64,000 nucleotides of DNA, taken from contig NW_004955470.1 of NCBI RefSeq assembly GCF_000276665.1, positions 5,761,088-5,825,087 on the forward strand, written 5' to 3'. The notes beneath the pieces are model-generated. The model was not told the origin of the DNA. It saw only the letters and a list, made by a program, of their open reading frames with translations, and searched no databases. Both the position numbers and the translations under genes were made by a program. Each line of letters starts with the position of its first letter. Within the stretch, counting starts at the first letter, position 1. Positions 47,398 through 63,384 of this stretch are shown one piece after another. The stretch comes from Chinchilla lanigera. Lineage: Eukaryota > Chordata > Mammalia > Rodentia > Chinchillidae.

Positions 47398-48378
47398 AGG
47401 GTCCTTCTGTATTCAAGCCCTTTGTCTTGACTGTAATAACTCTTTAGTATCAGCTCTTAAGAAGCCTGAGTCTCTGAAAACTACTGATCTTGACTTTACC
47501 TGCTCAAAATATATAAAGGGAAGGTTCCATGCCAGTCCCTGATATTGAAGACACGTGCTGGCAATGGGCCACAGAAGTTATCCCTTGGTCCCAGCACCTG
47601 TTACCCAACGCGCACAATTGGGAAGGCACAGCAGACAGAGCCCCAGCGTCTGCCAACACAGCCTGGCCACTGCAAATCATCTCTAAGATGTGCAGCTCGG
47701 GGAGAAAGGATCTCAAAGGATGGCTGCGTATCTACAAAAAGCGGTGGTGAAGACAGCGATGGCGTAATTTCTTGTTTCTATACAGAAACAGATAAAGAGG
47801 CCCCGAAATGTCAAATAAATGATTAAATTTCAAGTCTACTTTATAACAGTACATCAGGGAAGGACTTTTTTTTTTCCTTTTAAAAATTCTTCCAGGGAAA
47901 ACACTTTCATTCCCCGCGATAAGTAAAAGCTGCCACGGCTGTGCCTGCGTCCTTCTAGCTACACATTGTTATCCAGTATCTCTGAGCTCTAATAAGCCAT
48001 TTCTTTCCATTTTAAACAACGCCTCTGTTAATTAAAGAAGCTGCTAGAGACTCAGTGGAAACGGCTCTGAGTAGGAATTTCTAAGAGAAAGCGGCTCTAG
48101 GTGGACACGAGGAAGTTATGTCTTGCAACGAAGATGAATTTCCCTGGACACTGGGAGGAGTAACAAGATAAGATATTCTTCCACCAAAGTCGGTAAAAAC
48201 TCTTGGACAAGAAGGCAGGGGCCAGTGAGCTTGGCTTTCAGGACCCTTTCTCAGAGCCCTGGAAGCCACGGGGTGCCATAGATGAGTTGTTCTGGACACC
48301 AGAGGTGATCTGTAGTAGCCCCAGCGCATCAGGCTCTACTCGGCTTCCCAGAGGTGCCCCTGACAGGGACATAACTCA

Positions 48379-50383
<2,005 letters not shown>

Positions 50384-50904
50384 CTAATACTTAATTTTCC
50401 ATGGTACTGCTGCTGATGCTTTCTTAAAAGCTACCTGATGTCGCTTCACTTCTCCAAGTACTACATTACAGCGATGAGGATAAGAAACAATGCCTTGCTA
50501 CTTTCTGCTCTTTGACAGTGCATGCTCAAATACTGCGGACTGGCAGACGGGACGCTGGTTCAGTGTACACTGACATGTCCCTTTTTCCAAGTTTTGATTT
50601 ATGGCGGAGCAGCTGACAGGTGCAGCCAAAGCCCCATCTTTCGGGGTTTTACCTCTAGGAGAATTTTCAGCCCTGTGTTCAGACCGATGCTTTATTTACC
50701 CTCTGCAATCGAGCTGCTCCTCTGCTGGAGGGGTAAGTGTCCTGGCTACATTTAAAATCTCTTTGCTTTTGCAGAGGTGTGTGATAGGAGATGAGTGGTT
50801 TTTATGAAATGCACGTAATTTTGTTTACCTCTCTGGTCGAGAGGGACTGTGGCTTTTGCTTTCTCCTGATAATGCACCTGGTCACCTGCGCAGACCCTGC
50901 GAGA

Positions 50905-51115
50905 GCTGAGGCAGGGTGTGCAATGGCCAGAGGGTCCTAGGTTCAAACCCTAGCTCGGCCACGCACTAGCTGGAAGAGTTTAGCGAAAGGTGTGAACACC
51001 TCAAAGCCCTCATTTCCTTATTTAGGAAGCAAAATGGACACAGCGATCACATAATGTTGTTCGGATTAATCCAGATAGTTCTGAAAAGCTCTCGGTGTAG
51101 CAGGCTGGCTTCCTG
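50905..51115 (+). mobile_element. MIR SINE
   Basis: The pattern 'ggtcctaggttcaaaccctagctcggcc', 'actagctggaagagt', then 'caaagccctcatttccttatttagg' and 'ttcggattaatcc' fits a MIR with its tRNA-like head and conserved core. Confidence 0.7.
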
Positions 51116-51534
51116 TAAACTGCTCAAGACACAACGCGGTTGTCAGGACACTGTCTCCAGATGTGCAGGTTTCTGAGCGCATCTCTGCAGTTCTCATAGT
51201 GGCTGCTCTGGGAATTACAATATACGGAATATAACTCGGCATAATGTATTCGTATCAGTGTTTTACCACTCTGAGCGCAGTGCGGAACCTTTACCCTCTG
51301 CACTTTTACATAACATCATCCTGAATATCAGATGGTGGCCGCCTAATTTTTGTTTCCATCATCAAGCAGGATCTATAAAACTCATGAGGGGGGTAGTTTA
51401 CTGTTCGTACGTTCCTGTTCTTTCCTCTTTTCTCATGCTCCAAGATCTCTCCCCGTCATTTGCTTTCTGTTGGGAAAGTTCCTTCCACCCGTCTTTTAAG
51501 CAGGGGTGTCCGTTACAGACAGACTCTCTAGTTC

Positions 51535-52450
51535 AGCTTCGTCTGAGAATGTCGTTATTTCCCCTCATTCTTGAGGAACAGTTTCCCTCCAGTGAGAATA
51601 CGCTGCTTGACAGCTTATACTTCCAGGCCTTGGAAAGTGTTGTGCCACAGTCTCTGGCATCTGCACGGGCGCCGCGCCCTGCAGCAGGAGATGCACGCTT
51701 TTCTCTCTGGCTGCTTTCAGGAGTGTTTCTCTGTCCTTAGTTTCCAGAAACGTAATTAAGATGTGTCTTGCCCTTCACTTCTTTGGGTTCATCCTCTCTG
51801 GGTTTTCTCAGCTTCTTGACTAGGCAGGCTTGCGTCCTTGGGTACGTCTGGCCGGTTTCCACCACCACTTCATCGAGTACTTCCACGGTCTGTCATTTCC
51901 TCTCCTGCTGTCTTCTCTCCTGCAGTACCTTTTGTTACAGTGCTTGCTGTGGTTTGCACGGGACCCCAGAGTCGGGTGCGGGAAACTTAATTCCCAATGG
52001 AACAGCATTTGGAGGCGCGGGCCAGAGAGCACAGCCCTTCTGCGGAGCCCTGCCAGGGACTTTTGTTTCTGTTACCACACTGCTCAGCTTTACCCCTCCT
52101 GTTGGAGTTTATTTATATATATATATGACTTACATATATATAAATATATAAAACTTTCATTTGACAAGATAGTTTTTTTGTTTATTGCCATAGAATTGTA
52201 AATTTTTTGAGAACTTAATGGCGGCTGTTTTAAAATCCTTGTCAGATAATTGCAAGGGCGGATTCATCTTGGTATTGGTGTCTGTTCACCGCCTTTTTTC
52301 ATTTCAGGTACGAGAGTTTCCTGGATCTTGGTAAGATGAATGGGGCATTTGAATCCTGGACATTTTAGCGATTGTGTTAGTGGTCTCTGGGTCCTATTTC
52401 AATCTCTTCTTTTTAGCAGACAGTCACTCTGTTTAGGGGCAGCAGGCAGG
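51535..52450 (-). mobile_element. Old L1-like sequence, antisense
   Basis: Phrases such as 'ttctctctggctgctttcaggagtgtttctctgtcc', 'gtgtcttgcccttcacttctttgggttcatcctctctgggttttctcagcttcttgact' and 'aaatccttgtcagataattgca' resemble an old mammalian L1-associated sequence. It is strongly diverged. An (AT)n-rich run lies at 52107-52160. Confidence 0.4.
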
Positions 52451-53294
52451 TGGTGGCTTACTTTTGGGGCTGTAGTTCCGGTTGCAGTTTAATTTTTCAG
52501 AGCTCTTCTGGCTCAACTTTGGTCTGCTCCATTGATGGGGGTGGGGTGGGGGCTCTGGAGCTCGTGTTGGTCCCTGCCGGCGCTCCCCAGGCCATGGGGG
52601 TGGGGGGCAGGGTCACCAGGGGAACTCTGTGGAAGCCACGCCCACTGCCAGTGCTCTTTTGCCCTCTAGGGTCCCCCTGGTGGAGGAAGGAGTTCTATCC
52701 TTGTGAGATCCCTGGTGCCAAGGCTTCTGGCCCCCAGGGGTCTCTCCAAGGCTCAGAAGAGAGTCAGGTTCAGTGATTAAGGTGCAGAGTTATGGGGCAG
52801 GTTAATTAGCACTACTTTAAAAAAAATCCATAAATATGTGGCTTTATTTCTTCTCTTACTGACCCTTTATACATATTTCTGGAGCTCAGTTCGGTGTCTT
52901 TATACATGCACACATGAAATGCTGATCGAGCCATTCACTTAGCATCACCTTGTGCATCTACCACTCCCTTATGGTGCGAGTGTTCACAAGCTTCCCTTGC
53001 TGTTCTTTTGACATAGGTATTCAGTAACTAAGTCACCTCCTGTGACGCTATTTTCTAACTCAGATCAGAAAAACTATTTTTGACTTAGTTTTCTGGGTAG
53101 CTCAGGGGAGGCCATTCATTCTGTATTCTCCACTGTGGGAGGTTCCTTTCCACCCGGTTCACCTGGCACCCCCGGGGGTTCTGCTGGCATCTGGCTTTTT
53201 ATTTTTTGGTTAGCATTCGTTTGTTCTTTTTAAAGTATGAATGCCTGCAAGCAGGCAGTGCTACTCAGCTTCCATCAGGACCCCTGGCTTGTTT

Positions 53295-53440
53295 ATGGGT
53301 CCATTCCTCAAGCGTTTAGGGAGCACATACTCCTTACCGTGCTGTTCTAGGGACTGGGGATGCATCGATGAAAACAACAAAAAAATCTGTGCTCAACACC
53401 TTCACGTTCTCGGTTATCTTCCCGCTGTGTAGCTGTCCAG
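53295..53440 (+). mobile_element. L2 3'-end fragment
   Basis: 'Gagcacatactccttaccgtgctgttctagggactggggatgcatcgatgaaaacaac' follows the conserved L2 3' pattern ('gagcacctactatgtgcc...ctgtgctaggcactggggatacagcaatgaa'). Confidence 0.6.
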
Positions 53441-54479
53441 GTTTGTTTATTGCCCGCCCGGAGGTGAGAGAGATTATGGAAGGGAGATGAGGATCTAGTG
53501 TCTCTTACAGTAATTTTAACAGATTTTTACTGTTGTTTTCTTTGCTGCTGAAAATATTACGCCATAGGAGAAGACAATGTGAGGGAATCACCAACACATT
53601 GATTCAGTGGAAGTATTTTTGATGTGAAAAGTGGCTAGGTAGAGTTGACCTTCAAAGTCTCCTTGAGAAGTGCTGTTTGAAGGTCTCTGATGTTAGGATG
53701 AGTGTTTCAAAGGCCTGAAACTACAGATTGAGGGATAGTGGTTAAAAATACCACGCAGTCTCTTTGGGCCAGTATGGATCAAAGAGAGCAAGATGAACAG
53801 CTCTTGTGTGTGGAATGACAGGGCATAGCAAAACACAGCGTTAGATTGCAAGGAATTGCAGAATTAGAAAAACGTCTTAATGTGAGTCTTAGGAAGAATT
53901 ATTTCACACAGTGGGTATTAGACATAGTAGATAATATTACTCCACGCAGTTAAGCTGGCTAGAAACATAAACAACATTACAAAGGATCTCAGTAGGGCTA
54001 ACAAGTGAAATTTCCTTGCTGGTTTGGACAGAAATGAAGGCTGTGTCTTTCCAGGTGTCCATCGTGGAAGGGGAGCGCCTCCTCTGAGCATGCTCAGTGC
54101 CCTGTCAAACCCTGGCCCGATGGTATCATGTGTCCCAGCCCAGGTGGGGAGTTTAGATCAGAACAGTGGGGCTCCGTCCACACCAGCCCATAAGAGGATG
54201 CCTCCTCCTCTTATAAAATCCGCCTGCATCTTCTCTCCTTGCATTGAATACTCCACAGTCACTACTGATGGAAGTAAGTTTCAGGTTACAGTGGTCTCTC
54301 CAAATCCCAGCTTTCGGTCTCCTAAGTGTCATCTACAGCCAACCGTGGTCCAAGACTCTTACCGTTTTTCTTAACTCTTTCAAGAAAGGGACAGGGGACT
54401 CACATGCCTTGATTTTGGTATGTTATCATGGTAGTTGTGCTTTATTGCTGTTATTCTCTTACTGCGACCACTTATTTTA

Positions 54480-54560
54480 TTTTTGGGTGGGGCCGGGATC
54501 TAACTGAGGGCCTCGGGCATGCCAGGCCAGTGCTCTACTGCTGAGCTACACCCCCAGCCC
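54480..54560 (-). mobile_element. ID SINE, antisense
   Basis: The plus strand ends 'ccagtgctctactgctgagctacacccccagccc' and contains 'gggatctaactgagggcctcggg', the reverse complement of ID. Confidence 0.85.
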
Positions 54561-54789
54561 CTGTGCCTAATTTATAAAGTAAGCATTAACACAGCTATGT
54601 ATGTACACCCTCCCTAAAAAACAATGGTGTGTCTAAGGTTTGGTATCATCTGTGGCTTCAGGTGTCCAATGGGGTCTCAGAAAGGAAAAGAGGCAACTAC
54701 GACACACCATGCTGACCAGACTTTTCTTCTTTCCTTGTCCTTCCCTCCCTGCCACTCTCCTGTCCTCTGGAAACCATTGTTTTACTGTC

Positions 54790-55435
54790 AGCATTGATGG
54801 AATCAGCTTTTTCATATTATGCAGATGAATGAGATCATGCAGTACTGGTCTTCCTATGCCTGGCTCATTCCACTTTTAATAATCTCCAATTCCATCCATG
54901 TGGCCACAAACAACAAGATTTCATTCTTTTTTATGGCTGAATAGTATTCCATTACGTATATGTGCTGGATTTTGTTTATCTATTCATCAGTCAATGAACA
55001 CTTACATTGTTTCCCTTTCTTGGCTATTGTGAGTAGTCCTGCAGTGAACACGGGAGTACACATGTCTCTTTGATGTACTCGATTCATTTCCTTCAGAAAT
55101 ATTCCCAGTAGTGGGATTGCTGGGTCACATGGTGGTTCTAGCTTTAGTTTTTTGGAAGCCTCCGTAGTTTTCTCCGTAGTGGGTATGCCACTTTACATTC
55201 TCACTACCAGTGCTCCGGCGTGCTCCCTTTCCTCCTCGCCCGTGCGTGGTGCTTAGCTGCACTCTCCCTCGGGTGAGGGGCCATGTCAGTGTGGGTCTGA
55301 TTTGCATTCTCTGATGAGTACCGACACTGAGCATCTTTTCGTATATCTGCTGGTCATCTGTACGTCTTCTCTTCAGACGTGTTTTGGCCCATTTAGTATC
55401 AGGTATTTATTTTTTTAGATTTCGTTTTGCTGCTG
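54790..55435 (-). mobile_element. L1 3' region, antisense
   Basis: The plus strand holds well-known reverse-complement L1 phrases: 'ttatggctgaatagtattccatta', 'cttggctattgtgagtagtcctgcagtgaacacgggag', 'ccagtagtgggattgctgggtcacatggt', 'atttgcattctctgatgag'. A T-rich patch follows at 55440-55485. Confidence 0.8.
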
Positions 55436-55738
55436 TTGAGTTTTTTTTTGACTGAAGCAGTTTTTTTTTTTTTTCTTCAAAGCATCTCAGAGGTAAAAGC
55501 AAGTTCAAAACCCACCACTTCCTGGCTGGGGGAGGTGGGTGTGTCACAGCTGACTGGCTAAGTTCACAGTCAGCGGTAAGGCATGGCCTGCCTCACCGTG
55601 TGTGAAAGCTGTGCCATCTTCCATTCCCATTGCCGGCAGATGGACACCGGCTCCAGCAGCTGCTGGCGCAGGCTGACGTTTGTACTCCTGGTGCCTCCAG
55701 ACAGGGACCCCACCTCCCAGCAAGAAGCCCAGCGCTCA

Positions 55739-55915
<177 letters not shown>

Positions 55916-56324
55916 TTAACTGGCATTCTCACAGTTTACACACTTTATGGGAGAAACTCAACTTTTGAGCTCCCACATCCTGTGAAGGGATTGAGGGAAG
56001 AAACAGGATACAGTAGTCCGCCATCCCCACCCCACTCCCATCCAGAGCCCCACTTTCCACGTTTCCGTAGGCATGGTCCATCATACCAAAAACACTAAAT
56101 GGAAAATTCTACAACAACTTAGAAGTTAAAGTATTTTCATTATACCACCTTACCCTTGTTCTATTTTATTGTTAGCTATTATTATTAATCTCTTACTCTG
56201 CCTAATTTATGCATTAACATTCATCATCAGTATGTATGTAATGAAAAAAAAAAAAACCAGTAAATACTAGGGTTAGTAGTTGGCTAGCTCAAGCAAGGCC
56301 TTAGTTATCATATTTACCTTACTG

Positions 56325-56732
56325 TCATGGTGTAGATAGAGAATGTCCCCCCTAAGTCTTACGTGTTCAGAGGTGAGGCTTTTAAAAGGTGATCGGATCA
56401 CAGTGGTGCTATGCTTATCAGCGGACTGAGCCATTCACTGACGAACTCCTAGCTAAATGTGCTGTTAGGAGATGAGGCCTGGCTGGAGGAGGTTGGGGTG
56501 TGCCTTTGGAGGGTACTGCTTCCTTCCCGGCTGCTTCTTTACTTCCTTCGCTGCTTTCCTGCTGCCGTGAGGTAAGCAGCTCTCCTCTCCCTTCCGCCAT
56601 GATGGTCTTGCCTTGGGGCCAGTGGATCTTGGGCTAACTCCGCCAGGACTGTGCGCCCCCTTAAGCCTCTCCTCCTCTAAGCTGTGGGTGCTGGGTACTG
56701 TGTCCCAGCAGTGGGAAATCTGACTGATACAA
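56325..56732 (+). mobile_element. MaLR-type solo LTR (copy 4), antisense to AFF3
   Basis: It starts 'tgtcatggtgtagatagagaatgtccccccta', carries 'gaggcttttaaaaggtgatcgg', 'cttccgccatgatggtcttgcc' and 'gctgtgggtgctgggtactgtgtcccagcagtggg', and ends 'gactgatacaa'. It is the most diverged of the four related LTRs. Confidence 0.7.
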
Positions 56733-57827
56733 TTATTTCCATTCACATGCTTTCATCTTTCTTTTTTTGTGATTACTGTAGTGGTGAGGACCTCCCTTAG
56801 AGTGAGGAACGAAAAGGAGGAAGATGAAAATCAGAGCACCATTTCAGCTTCACCAGAACGGATCAGAAAGTTGAAAATCAATAATAAAAAATGAGGTTTT
56901 GGATTACCTGTAGTCATTTAAATTTATGTTACTCTTTCCCCACATCAGAGAGGTTAATCATCCATCAGTTTTATATTCTTAAATTCTCATAAATCTAGAC
57001 TTTTACACATCAGTTCCTCGTGCCGCACTCTGCTACTCTCTGTAGATAACTACACAGCCACACTGTGGCCTGAGAAACCCCTCCAATTTTCAAATGATTC
57101 ATTCATCAATAAAAAAAACCCAGAATCCTAAGCCTTGCTATTAAAAAAAATAAGCCAGCGAACTCCCCACAACTTCATTAGTAATACTATGTTAGAAAAC
57201 AGAGACACGGAGCAGAACTGCTCTTCACTAGCAAATCAAGTTTCTAAACAGCTTATCAATCAAACCGACTCCAAAGTAGTGTTTTTCGGTAACACTTTCT
57301 GATTAAGGAAATCACTTTGCTCAATAGGTATTTCCAAGGCACTCAGTTCTGGGGCGTGTGCACGCGATGCACAGAGGCTCCCTGCCGGGAAGATACAGTA
57401 CACCTGGAGAGAGAGCGTGTGCAGCCACAGAATGGTTCAGCCTGCCCAGCCGTCTGTGAGGAAAAAAATGTGCGCCTCGGGTCGAGTGTAAATGAGATGG
57501 GAGGATGGAGGAGGGACAGGGCTGCCGAGAACCCCCAGGAAGGAGCCCCTAACGCGTAACTGGCTGGATGCAGGAGGACGCTGAGGGTGTGAGTGTACCT
57601 GAGAGTGCCAGTGTGTGTGTGAGTGGGTGTGAAGCTCCACAGGAGCATGGGCCCAGCGGCTGACATCAGCAAGCTCAGAGGCTGGTAGGAGACCGCCTCG
57701 CTGGAGCAGTGCCTCTCTCTTGGGAACTGGTTGATAGAAAAGGCAGCGTGGAACAAGATGACATGGAATGAATAGGGCCAACACATTTTGGATGAAGAAT
57801 TCAGGCAGAAAATCTCAGTCAGCTGGA

Positions 57828-58003
57828 CTGCGGGTGGTGGTTCAGGCCTGTAATCCCAGCACTCTGGGAGGCTGAGACAGGAGAATTGCAAGTTTGAGTT
57901 TAGCGTGGGCAACTTAGCAAGACCTGGACTCAAAAAATTAAAAAAATAGGTTGTCGATGGAGCTCAAGGCAAATTCTCAATACAACAACAACAACAACAA
58001 AAA
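57828..58003 (+). mobile_element. B1-dID SINE with truncated ID half and (CAA)n tail
   Basis: The B1 half is clear (GGTGGTGGTTCAGGCCTGTA, ATCCCAGCACTCTGGGAGGC). The ID half is reduced to 'ggttgtcgatggagctcaaggcaaattctcaatac', followed by (AAC)n. Confidence 0.85.
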
Positions 58004-58914
58004 CTGATGTTTTTCTCCAAGAGCGGCCATGTACCAGTTTTCTCAGGTGACCTGGACACTCCATCAGACTGGGATTGTGTGGGCAAAAGCTGTGGCTTTT
58101 TCTTGTCCTTATTTTCTGACACTCTGGACACTTCCTTTGTACCCCAGTGTCCTGGGTAGTGGACTCCGTGCAAATATACATGTTTGACGGGTGACACTTC
58201 ATTACTAGCACGGCATTGGCAAAATGAGATTGTTAGGGTTTAAGAATACAAAGTCATGTGAAACGCCTTCTTTGTCTCCAGAACCCAGAGTGATCTCAGT
58301 TACCAACACTGGAGGGGAATAAAACTGGAATTACTCGATAGGATGGAGTCCTTTTGGATGAGAGACCTTAAGATGGAACAACCTCATGAGCTCTTAAAAA
58401 AACCAAACCTGAAGTCTTCTTTTTCTAGCCTGAAAGCATCAAGCCTCCTAAAATAGGACATTATCCAAGTAAGAAGAGTTAGTTTTTGGAAACGTCAAAT
58501 CATGGTGGCATTATGGCTTGTGTGCAGATGACAGTTTCTGTATTGTACGGTTCAGGAAAAGCATTTGTTTTGACAGATGCGTATGAAAAACACAAGTGTT
58601 TTTGGAAAGAGATTTGATCCTGGTACCAAGCCAAGAGTTGGCCAAGCTAGTAAAAGGGCAAAAAATGCAAATCTAGATTTTTTTTTCAACGAAAAAAAAA
58701 AACCCTACTATCACCCACGGACTCGATTGGCTCTAGTTACTATTCAAACCTTAGGACTAAATTGAAATATTCATTTACCCAAGGCTTTCTCCCAGCCAGA
58801 CATTATTGGTTGAAGTCATAATGTATTGGGCTATGAGCACTTGATTATATAAACATTTCTGCACTTAACAGGCCCAGCCATCCTTGTAATAGATTTTATA
58901 ATTACCCCCAGCTA

Positions 58915-59076
<162 letters not shown>

Positions 59077-60189
59077 TCATTATTGCTTAAGTACAAGATC
59101 TTTTGAAAATATTCTTTTCCTTCGCTCAAACATAAAGCACAATTTAAAAACTCTGCTTAACATAGAATCAAGTCTGTTTTTTTTGCCCTTCCAAATTGCT
59201 GTTTGTGTGTAAAATACTGTGATTATTTTTCTCTTAAGTTAGCAAGTCAAAACCCACTCAATGTATTCAGACACTTAACATTTACAGAGGTTTCTACATG
59301 GTCCCCCAGTGCCTAATTTGTGAATCACACTATTTACTGTGTGGTTAAGAAAAAAAAAGTGAAAAATCTTGTTTTGCCCAATAGTTACACAAAACTATCC
59401 TCCTTTAACATGCAGGTTGTAAATATACCTCCTAAGAATCGCGTGGATATGTATGAGTGAGAATATTTATGTAGCCTTGTGAATATAAATGTCATTTATA
59501 TGCATAAATGGTACCTAGAGTGGTATGTGTATATATTTAATTATTTTAAAGCCTCACAGTGAAAAATGAAAACACGTAATGCTGCCTGATTATTTTCCAG
59601 TCGTAATGAAGTTAACTGCAGAGTGATGTCTACATTGTAACAATGCAAACATGGCATGTATTCTCTGGAGCGCTGATTAGCTAGCTGGTAAACATTAATA
59701 GCAGACGTGTGTGTTATTAAAGCAATAACCCTGGCCAGCACCGATTCTTCGGGGAGATGAAGGTAATTCATCCCAAGACTGATCTGAATGTGCATAATGA
59801 CCCCCAAAGTTACACCTAGTTACTCACCCTACAGAACCTTTAAATGCTTAGTTAGATAGATTTTTAAAAAAATGAACTCTGCGTTCTTTATATGCCACCA
59901 GCACAAACTGTTTTTTTATTATGGGTCTTTACGTAATCAATAAAACTGACCTATTTGTGAATATCAAATATAAGCCAGGACTGCCGGAATGGGAGATATG
60001 AGGTTAGTAGCGGTATCAGTCATGAACTGTTAGCTGATTGTGATGCGCTTAGCACAAACTGTGTTGTTTGAGGTTCTGATGGGTCTTTGTCCCACTGTAA
60101 TATCAGTCAGAGCATGCCTTTATCCTAAGAGGTCAAAGTACTTAGAGAAACAACGTATTTCACAACTATGCACATTGACTAAAATATTC

Positions 60190-60243
60190 CAATCAATCAA
60201 CCAATCAATCAGTCAGTCAGTCAGCCAACCAATCATTCAAAGT
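60190..60243. repeat. (AATC)n/(AGTC)n tetranucleotide repeat
   Basis: CAATCAATCAACCAATCAAT followed by CAGTCAGTCAGTCAG and further CAAC/CAAT variants. Confidence 0.9.
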
Positions 60244-60654
60244 CAGAATCATAGCAAACAATTAACTTTGGGTCCAAAAAGTCACTGAAGCAACAAAAGG
60301 ACCTGGTTTCCTGTCCCTTACTTCTCTATACAATATTGTCAGTACTGCGGGTAGCAACTTAGCATATCACAGCAACCACGTGAAAACATATCTGCAGAAT
60401 TTCCTTAATGTACAGGCTCCACCCCACTTCCTCTTGGGGGGTCTCTCATTGGTGGGGAAGGTGACCCGTTTCCTCCATAAGAAGGCCCTGCTCCAACGAG
60501 CTCTGCTTTCTGTAGCTCATCTTCCATACACCCATGCCTCCTACACTGAGTGGCTTTGCCCTTTCTCATCTTTGGCTACCCACTGACCTTTATCTACATA
60601 GTGACTGTCTGTCTGGTCTTTGATTGCAGCTCTGCCAATGTGCATTGTTGTTAC

Positions 60655-60990
60655 TGCTCATTTATTCTATTTTCAAATAAACTTCACTTTTCAGAGCAGT
60701 TTTAGGTTCACGGCCAAAGTGAACAGAAAGTACAGAGGGTCCTCACATACCCTCTGCTCCAGGTGTACACAGCACCGCTGCCATCAACATTCTGAACTGG
60801 AGTGGTGTATTTTTTTTTTATAATAGATGAATCTATTATTGACAATCTATCATTGACAGTACTTATCGAAAGCCCATAGTTGGTATTGTATATTTTCTGG
60901 GTGTGGAAATGGTATAATGACCTATCTCCACCATTATAGTATCACAGAATAGTATCACTGCCCCAAAAGCCGCTGTATTTATTTCATGTT
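60655..60990. mobile_element. Old L1-like fragment
   Basis: 'Gagcagttttaggttcacggccaaagtgaacagaaagtacagagggtcctcacataccctctgc' and 'ctccaccattatagtatcacagaatagtatcactgcccc' match a common mammalian L1-associated sequence. Orientation is not certain. Confidence 0.5.
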
Positions 60991-61149
60991 CCAAAGTAGA
61001 GGGACAGACGTTACCACTAGCCCAAGCTCAGATCTGACCCCTGAGGCTCGGGTGGGGTTCAGGAGAGGAGTTCCGGTATCTTCATCCCTTCCTCCCTCGT
61101 TACCAAATGCCCTGAATGCTTCCTTGTGAAGTATCTCTTCTCTCAAAGA

Positions 61150-61640
61150 CCACATCTACCGCCAACACCCAGGCTGTCATCACTTCTCTGGTCCCTGCGC
61201 CCGTCACTGACCCCCTGGGCTTCACTCCCAAGTAATGTCGTCAAACACGGCTTTCATCAGATCACCATCCTGCTCAGAGACCTAGAATAAGTCTCCAGGC
61301 TTCTGAGGTCAAATCCCAGGTCAGCTGCCATAATCCGGCCCAACCCTCTCCACCCCAACCCTTCCTCACCACAGCCCTGGACCGGAGTCTGGGCTGGCTT
61401 CCTCCCTGCCCGACGACTTGCCATCTCTGTCTCAGGAGCTCTGCCCAGCCCTCCCTGCTGCTTGGAATGTTCTGCTCTCTGCTCACTCACTGAAGCCGAG
61501 GGCCTACACTGAGGCAAATGTCACTGCGTCTCAAATTCTACCCTCAGGCCTAGCCAGTAACTCTGGTCCAAGCGCATCTGTGTTCCCTGATCTCCTTTGG
61601 AACTTCTTGTTTACACCACGCTTCTGGTCTTGAGTTACCT
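61150..61640 (+). mobile_element. L2 fragment
   Basis: The order of 'agacctagaataagtctccaggc', 'ggcccaaccctctccacc', 'ctgctgcttggaatgttctgctctctgctcactcactgaa' and 'ggcaaatgtcactgcg' follows the L2 3' half. The frame in it is incidental. Confidence 0.6.
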
Positions 61641-63299
61641 TCTGAGTGGCACCAGGCTATGGTCACTGCCTTTTCAGCATGGTGCACACCTCTCCGGCCT
61701 TCCCCACCCTGCAGTTTTACTTAGACACATGACAGAAGGTGAACAAGATCTTCCTGAACAGTGCTGGATTTGTTTGACCTCAGAGAAGGCTGGTCCCTTC
61801 TGATGGGGCAGGCATCACCGTCAATGAGCCAGAGAGTGTCTCCATGGCAACCTGAAATGCTGCGCATCATTATCTGCGCCACACTCTAGCGTGTAAGTTT
61901 GGTCATTTTCTTCTTTCCCTGTTTTGTAGACCTTGTCACTAACAGACTGTCATTTCAGACGCACTTCACTCTCACGAGAGGTATCTTAGTCTCCACCAGC
62001 CTTCCGAGTTACCCTTATAGATGGCGGTGGCTCATCATCCCTGCAACGGGCTTTGTAATCAACACTGTTTTCATCGGCAGCACATAAATGCATCTTTAAA
62101 AGCCTGGCATGGAGGCTGAGTCACAAGCTCAAAGCAGTGCATGTGGATAATTTTCTGACCATCCTGGCAGCTGCAACTGTAACCTGCAGCGCTGACAGGA
62201 AATGGACCACTGACGGACACATTTCTTAGAATTCTCATTTTGCATATAATGGAGGGCTCCTCTATTGAGCCACTGAAGATTGCCGGATGATTGGCCCATT
62301 TTCTCCCTTCAGGTGATTTCCAGTGCCACGCGCCTGGATGAGATGTCATAAAGCCACTGGGACCCGTGGGATGTCGCCCGGATTGTCCGGCATGGCTATG
62401 AATGCACAGCAATGTGCAGGTCTACAGGAAAAGCACAACTGCTACCACAAAGAGTCACACAGCAGAGGTATGGAAGTAAAGTCTAGTTATCTCAGGGTTC
62501 AAACAGATTTTCATCTGATCTTCCGTTTTTTTTTAAGAAGGAAAACCGAGTTTTGCTTTTTTCATCTGTGCTCTAATACTCTTCACGTTGTTTCTCCCAG
62601 TGATGCAGTTTTAAGATGATTCACAACAAGCCTAACAGAACTTCCATTAAACATTATAAATGTAACTAACTGTGCAGTTCGTATGCTTGAGAAATGGGCT
62701 AGCCAGAGCGCAGCCACACGTATCTTTGTGACAGGGATTCTCTGCCACCAGTGGGAACTAAATGTGGATCCAAACATCCTTCTGGAAGTTTCTTCTCCTC
62801 AGCTTCCTCCCACCCCACCTACAAACACACAGCCTGGCTTTACACAGCAACAGGGTGTTAGCACCCTCGTATTTCTTCTGGCGCAGGAGTACTGAAGCGA
62901 CCTAGCTTTTTGTTCTTTGTGGCTGTGGAGTTGAATGGTCTCCCACAGAGACATTGGCAGGTGGCTCCTGGCTGGAATTCCGCCTCTGTGAACCGGTGCC
63001 CACTCTGAGCCAGCCTGTTTCCGGCGAGCTGGCAGGGAGCAAAGCGCGCTGTGTTTGAACAGGCGGGTTCCTCCATGTGGCAGAAATCTGGACAGCTTTC
63101 TTAGGGAAACCGAAACCCAAACCAGACAGGGGCTGTGTATCCTACATGAATGCACCATCGAATCTGGTATGTATCAGCTTGTCACTGGATGAGCCCCGAA
63201 GTGTGACTGTGTCCCAAACTCTGAGCAGCTTTCTCCCAAGGGAGAACGAGTGAGCAATTGAAGAATTCTTTTCACTGCAGCGAACCATCACTTTTACTT

Positions 63300-63384
63300 T
63301 TGTTTTTGCTGCGCTATGAAGGGAACTCAGGGCTTTGTGCAGGCTGGACAAGTGCTCTGACCACTGAACTACACTCTCAGCTCC
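63300..63384 (-). mobile_element. ID SINE, antisense, diverged
   Basis: 'Gaagggaactcagggctttgtgcaggctggacaagtgctctgaccactgaactacactctcagctcc' is the reverse complement of a decayed ID body. Confidence 0.75.

Noticed and set aside
50905..51000. tRNA-like sequence in an AFF3 intron
   Set aside because: The tRNA-like head belongs to a MIR SINE; the downstream MIR core is present.
57343..57933. 196-codon minus-strand open frame
   Set aside because: Its first third is a translated antisense B1 SINE and the rest has no domain or splice context; it lies in an AFF3 intron.
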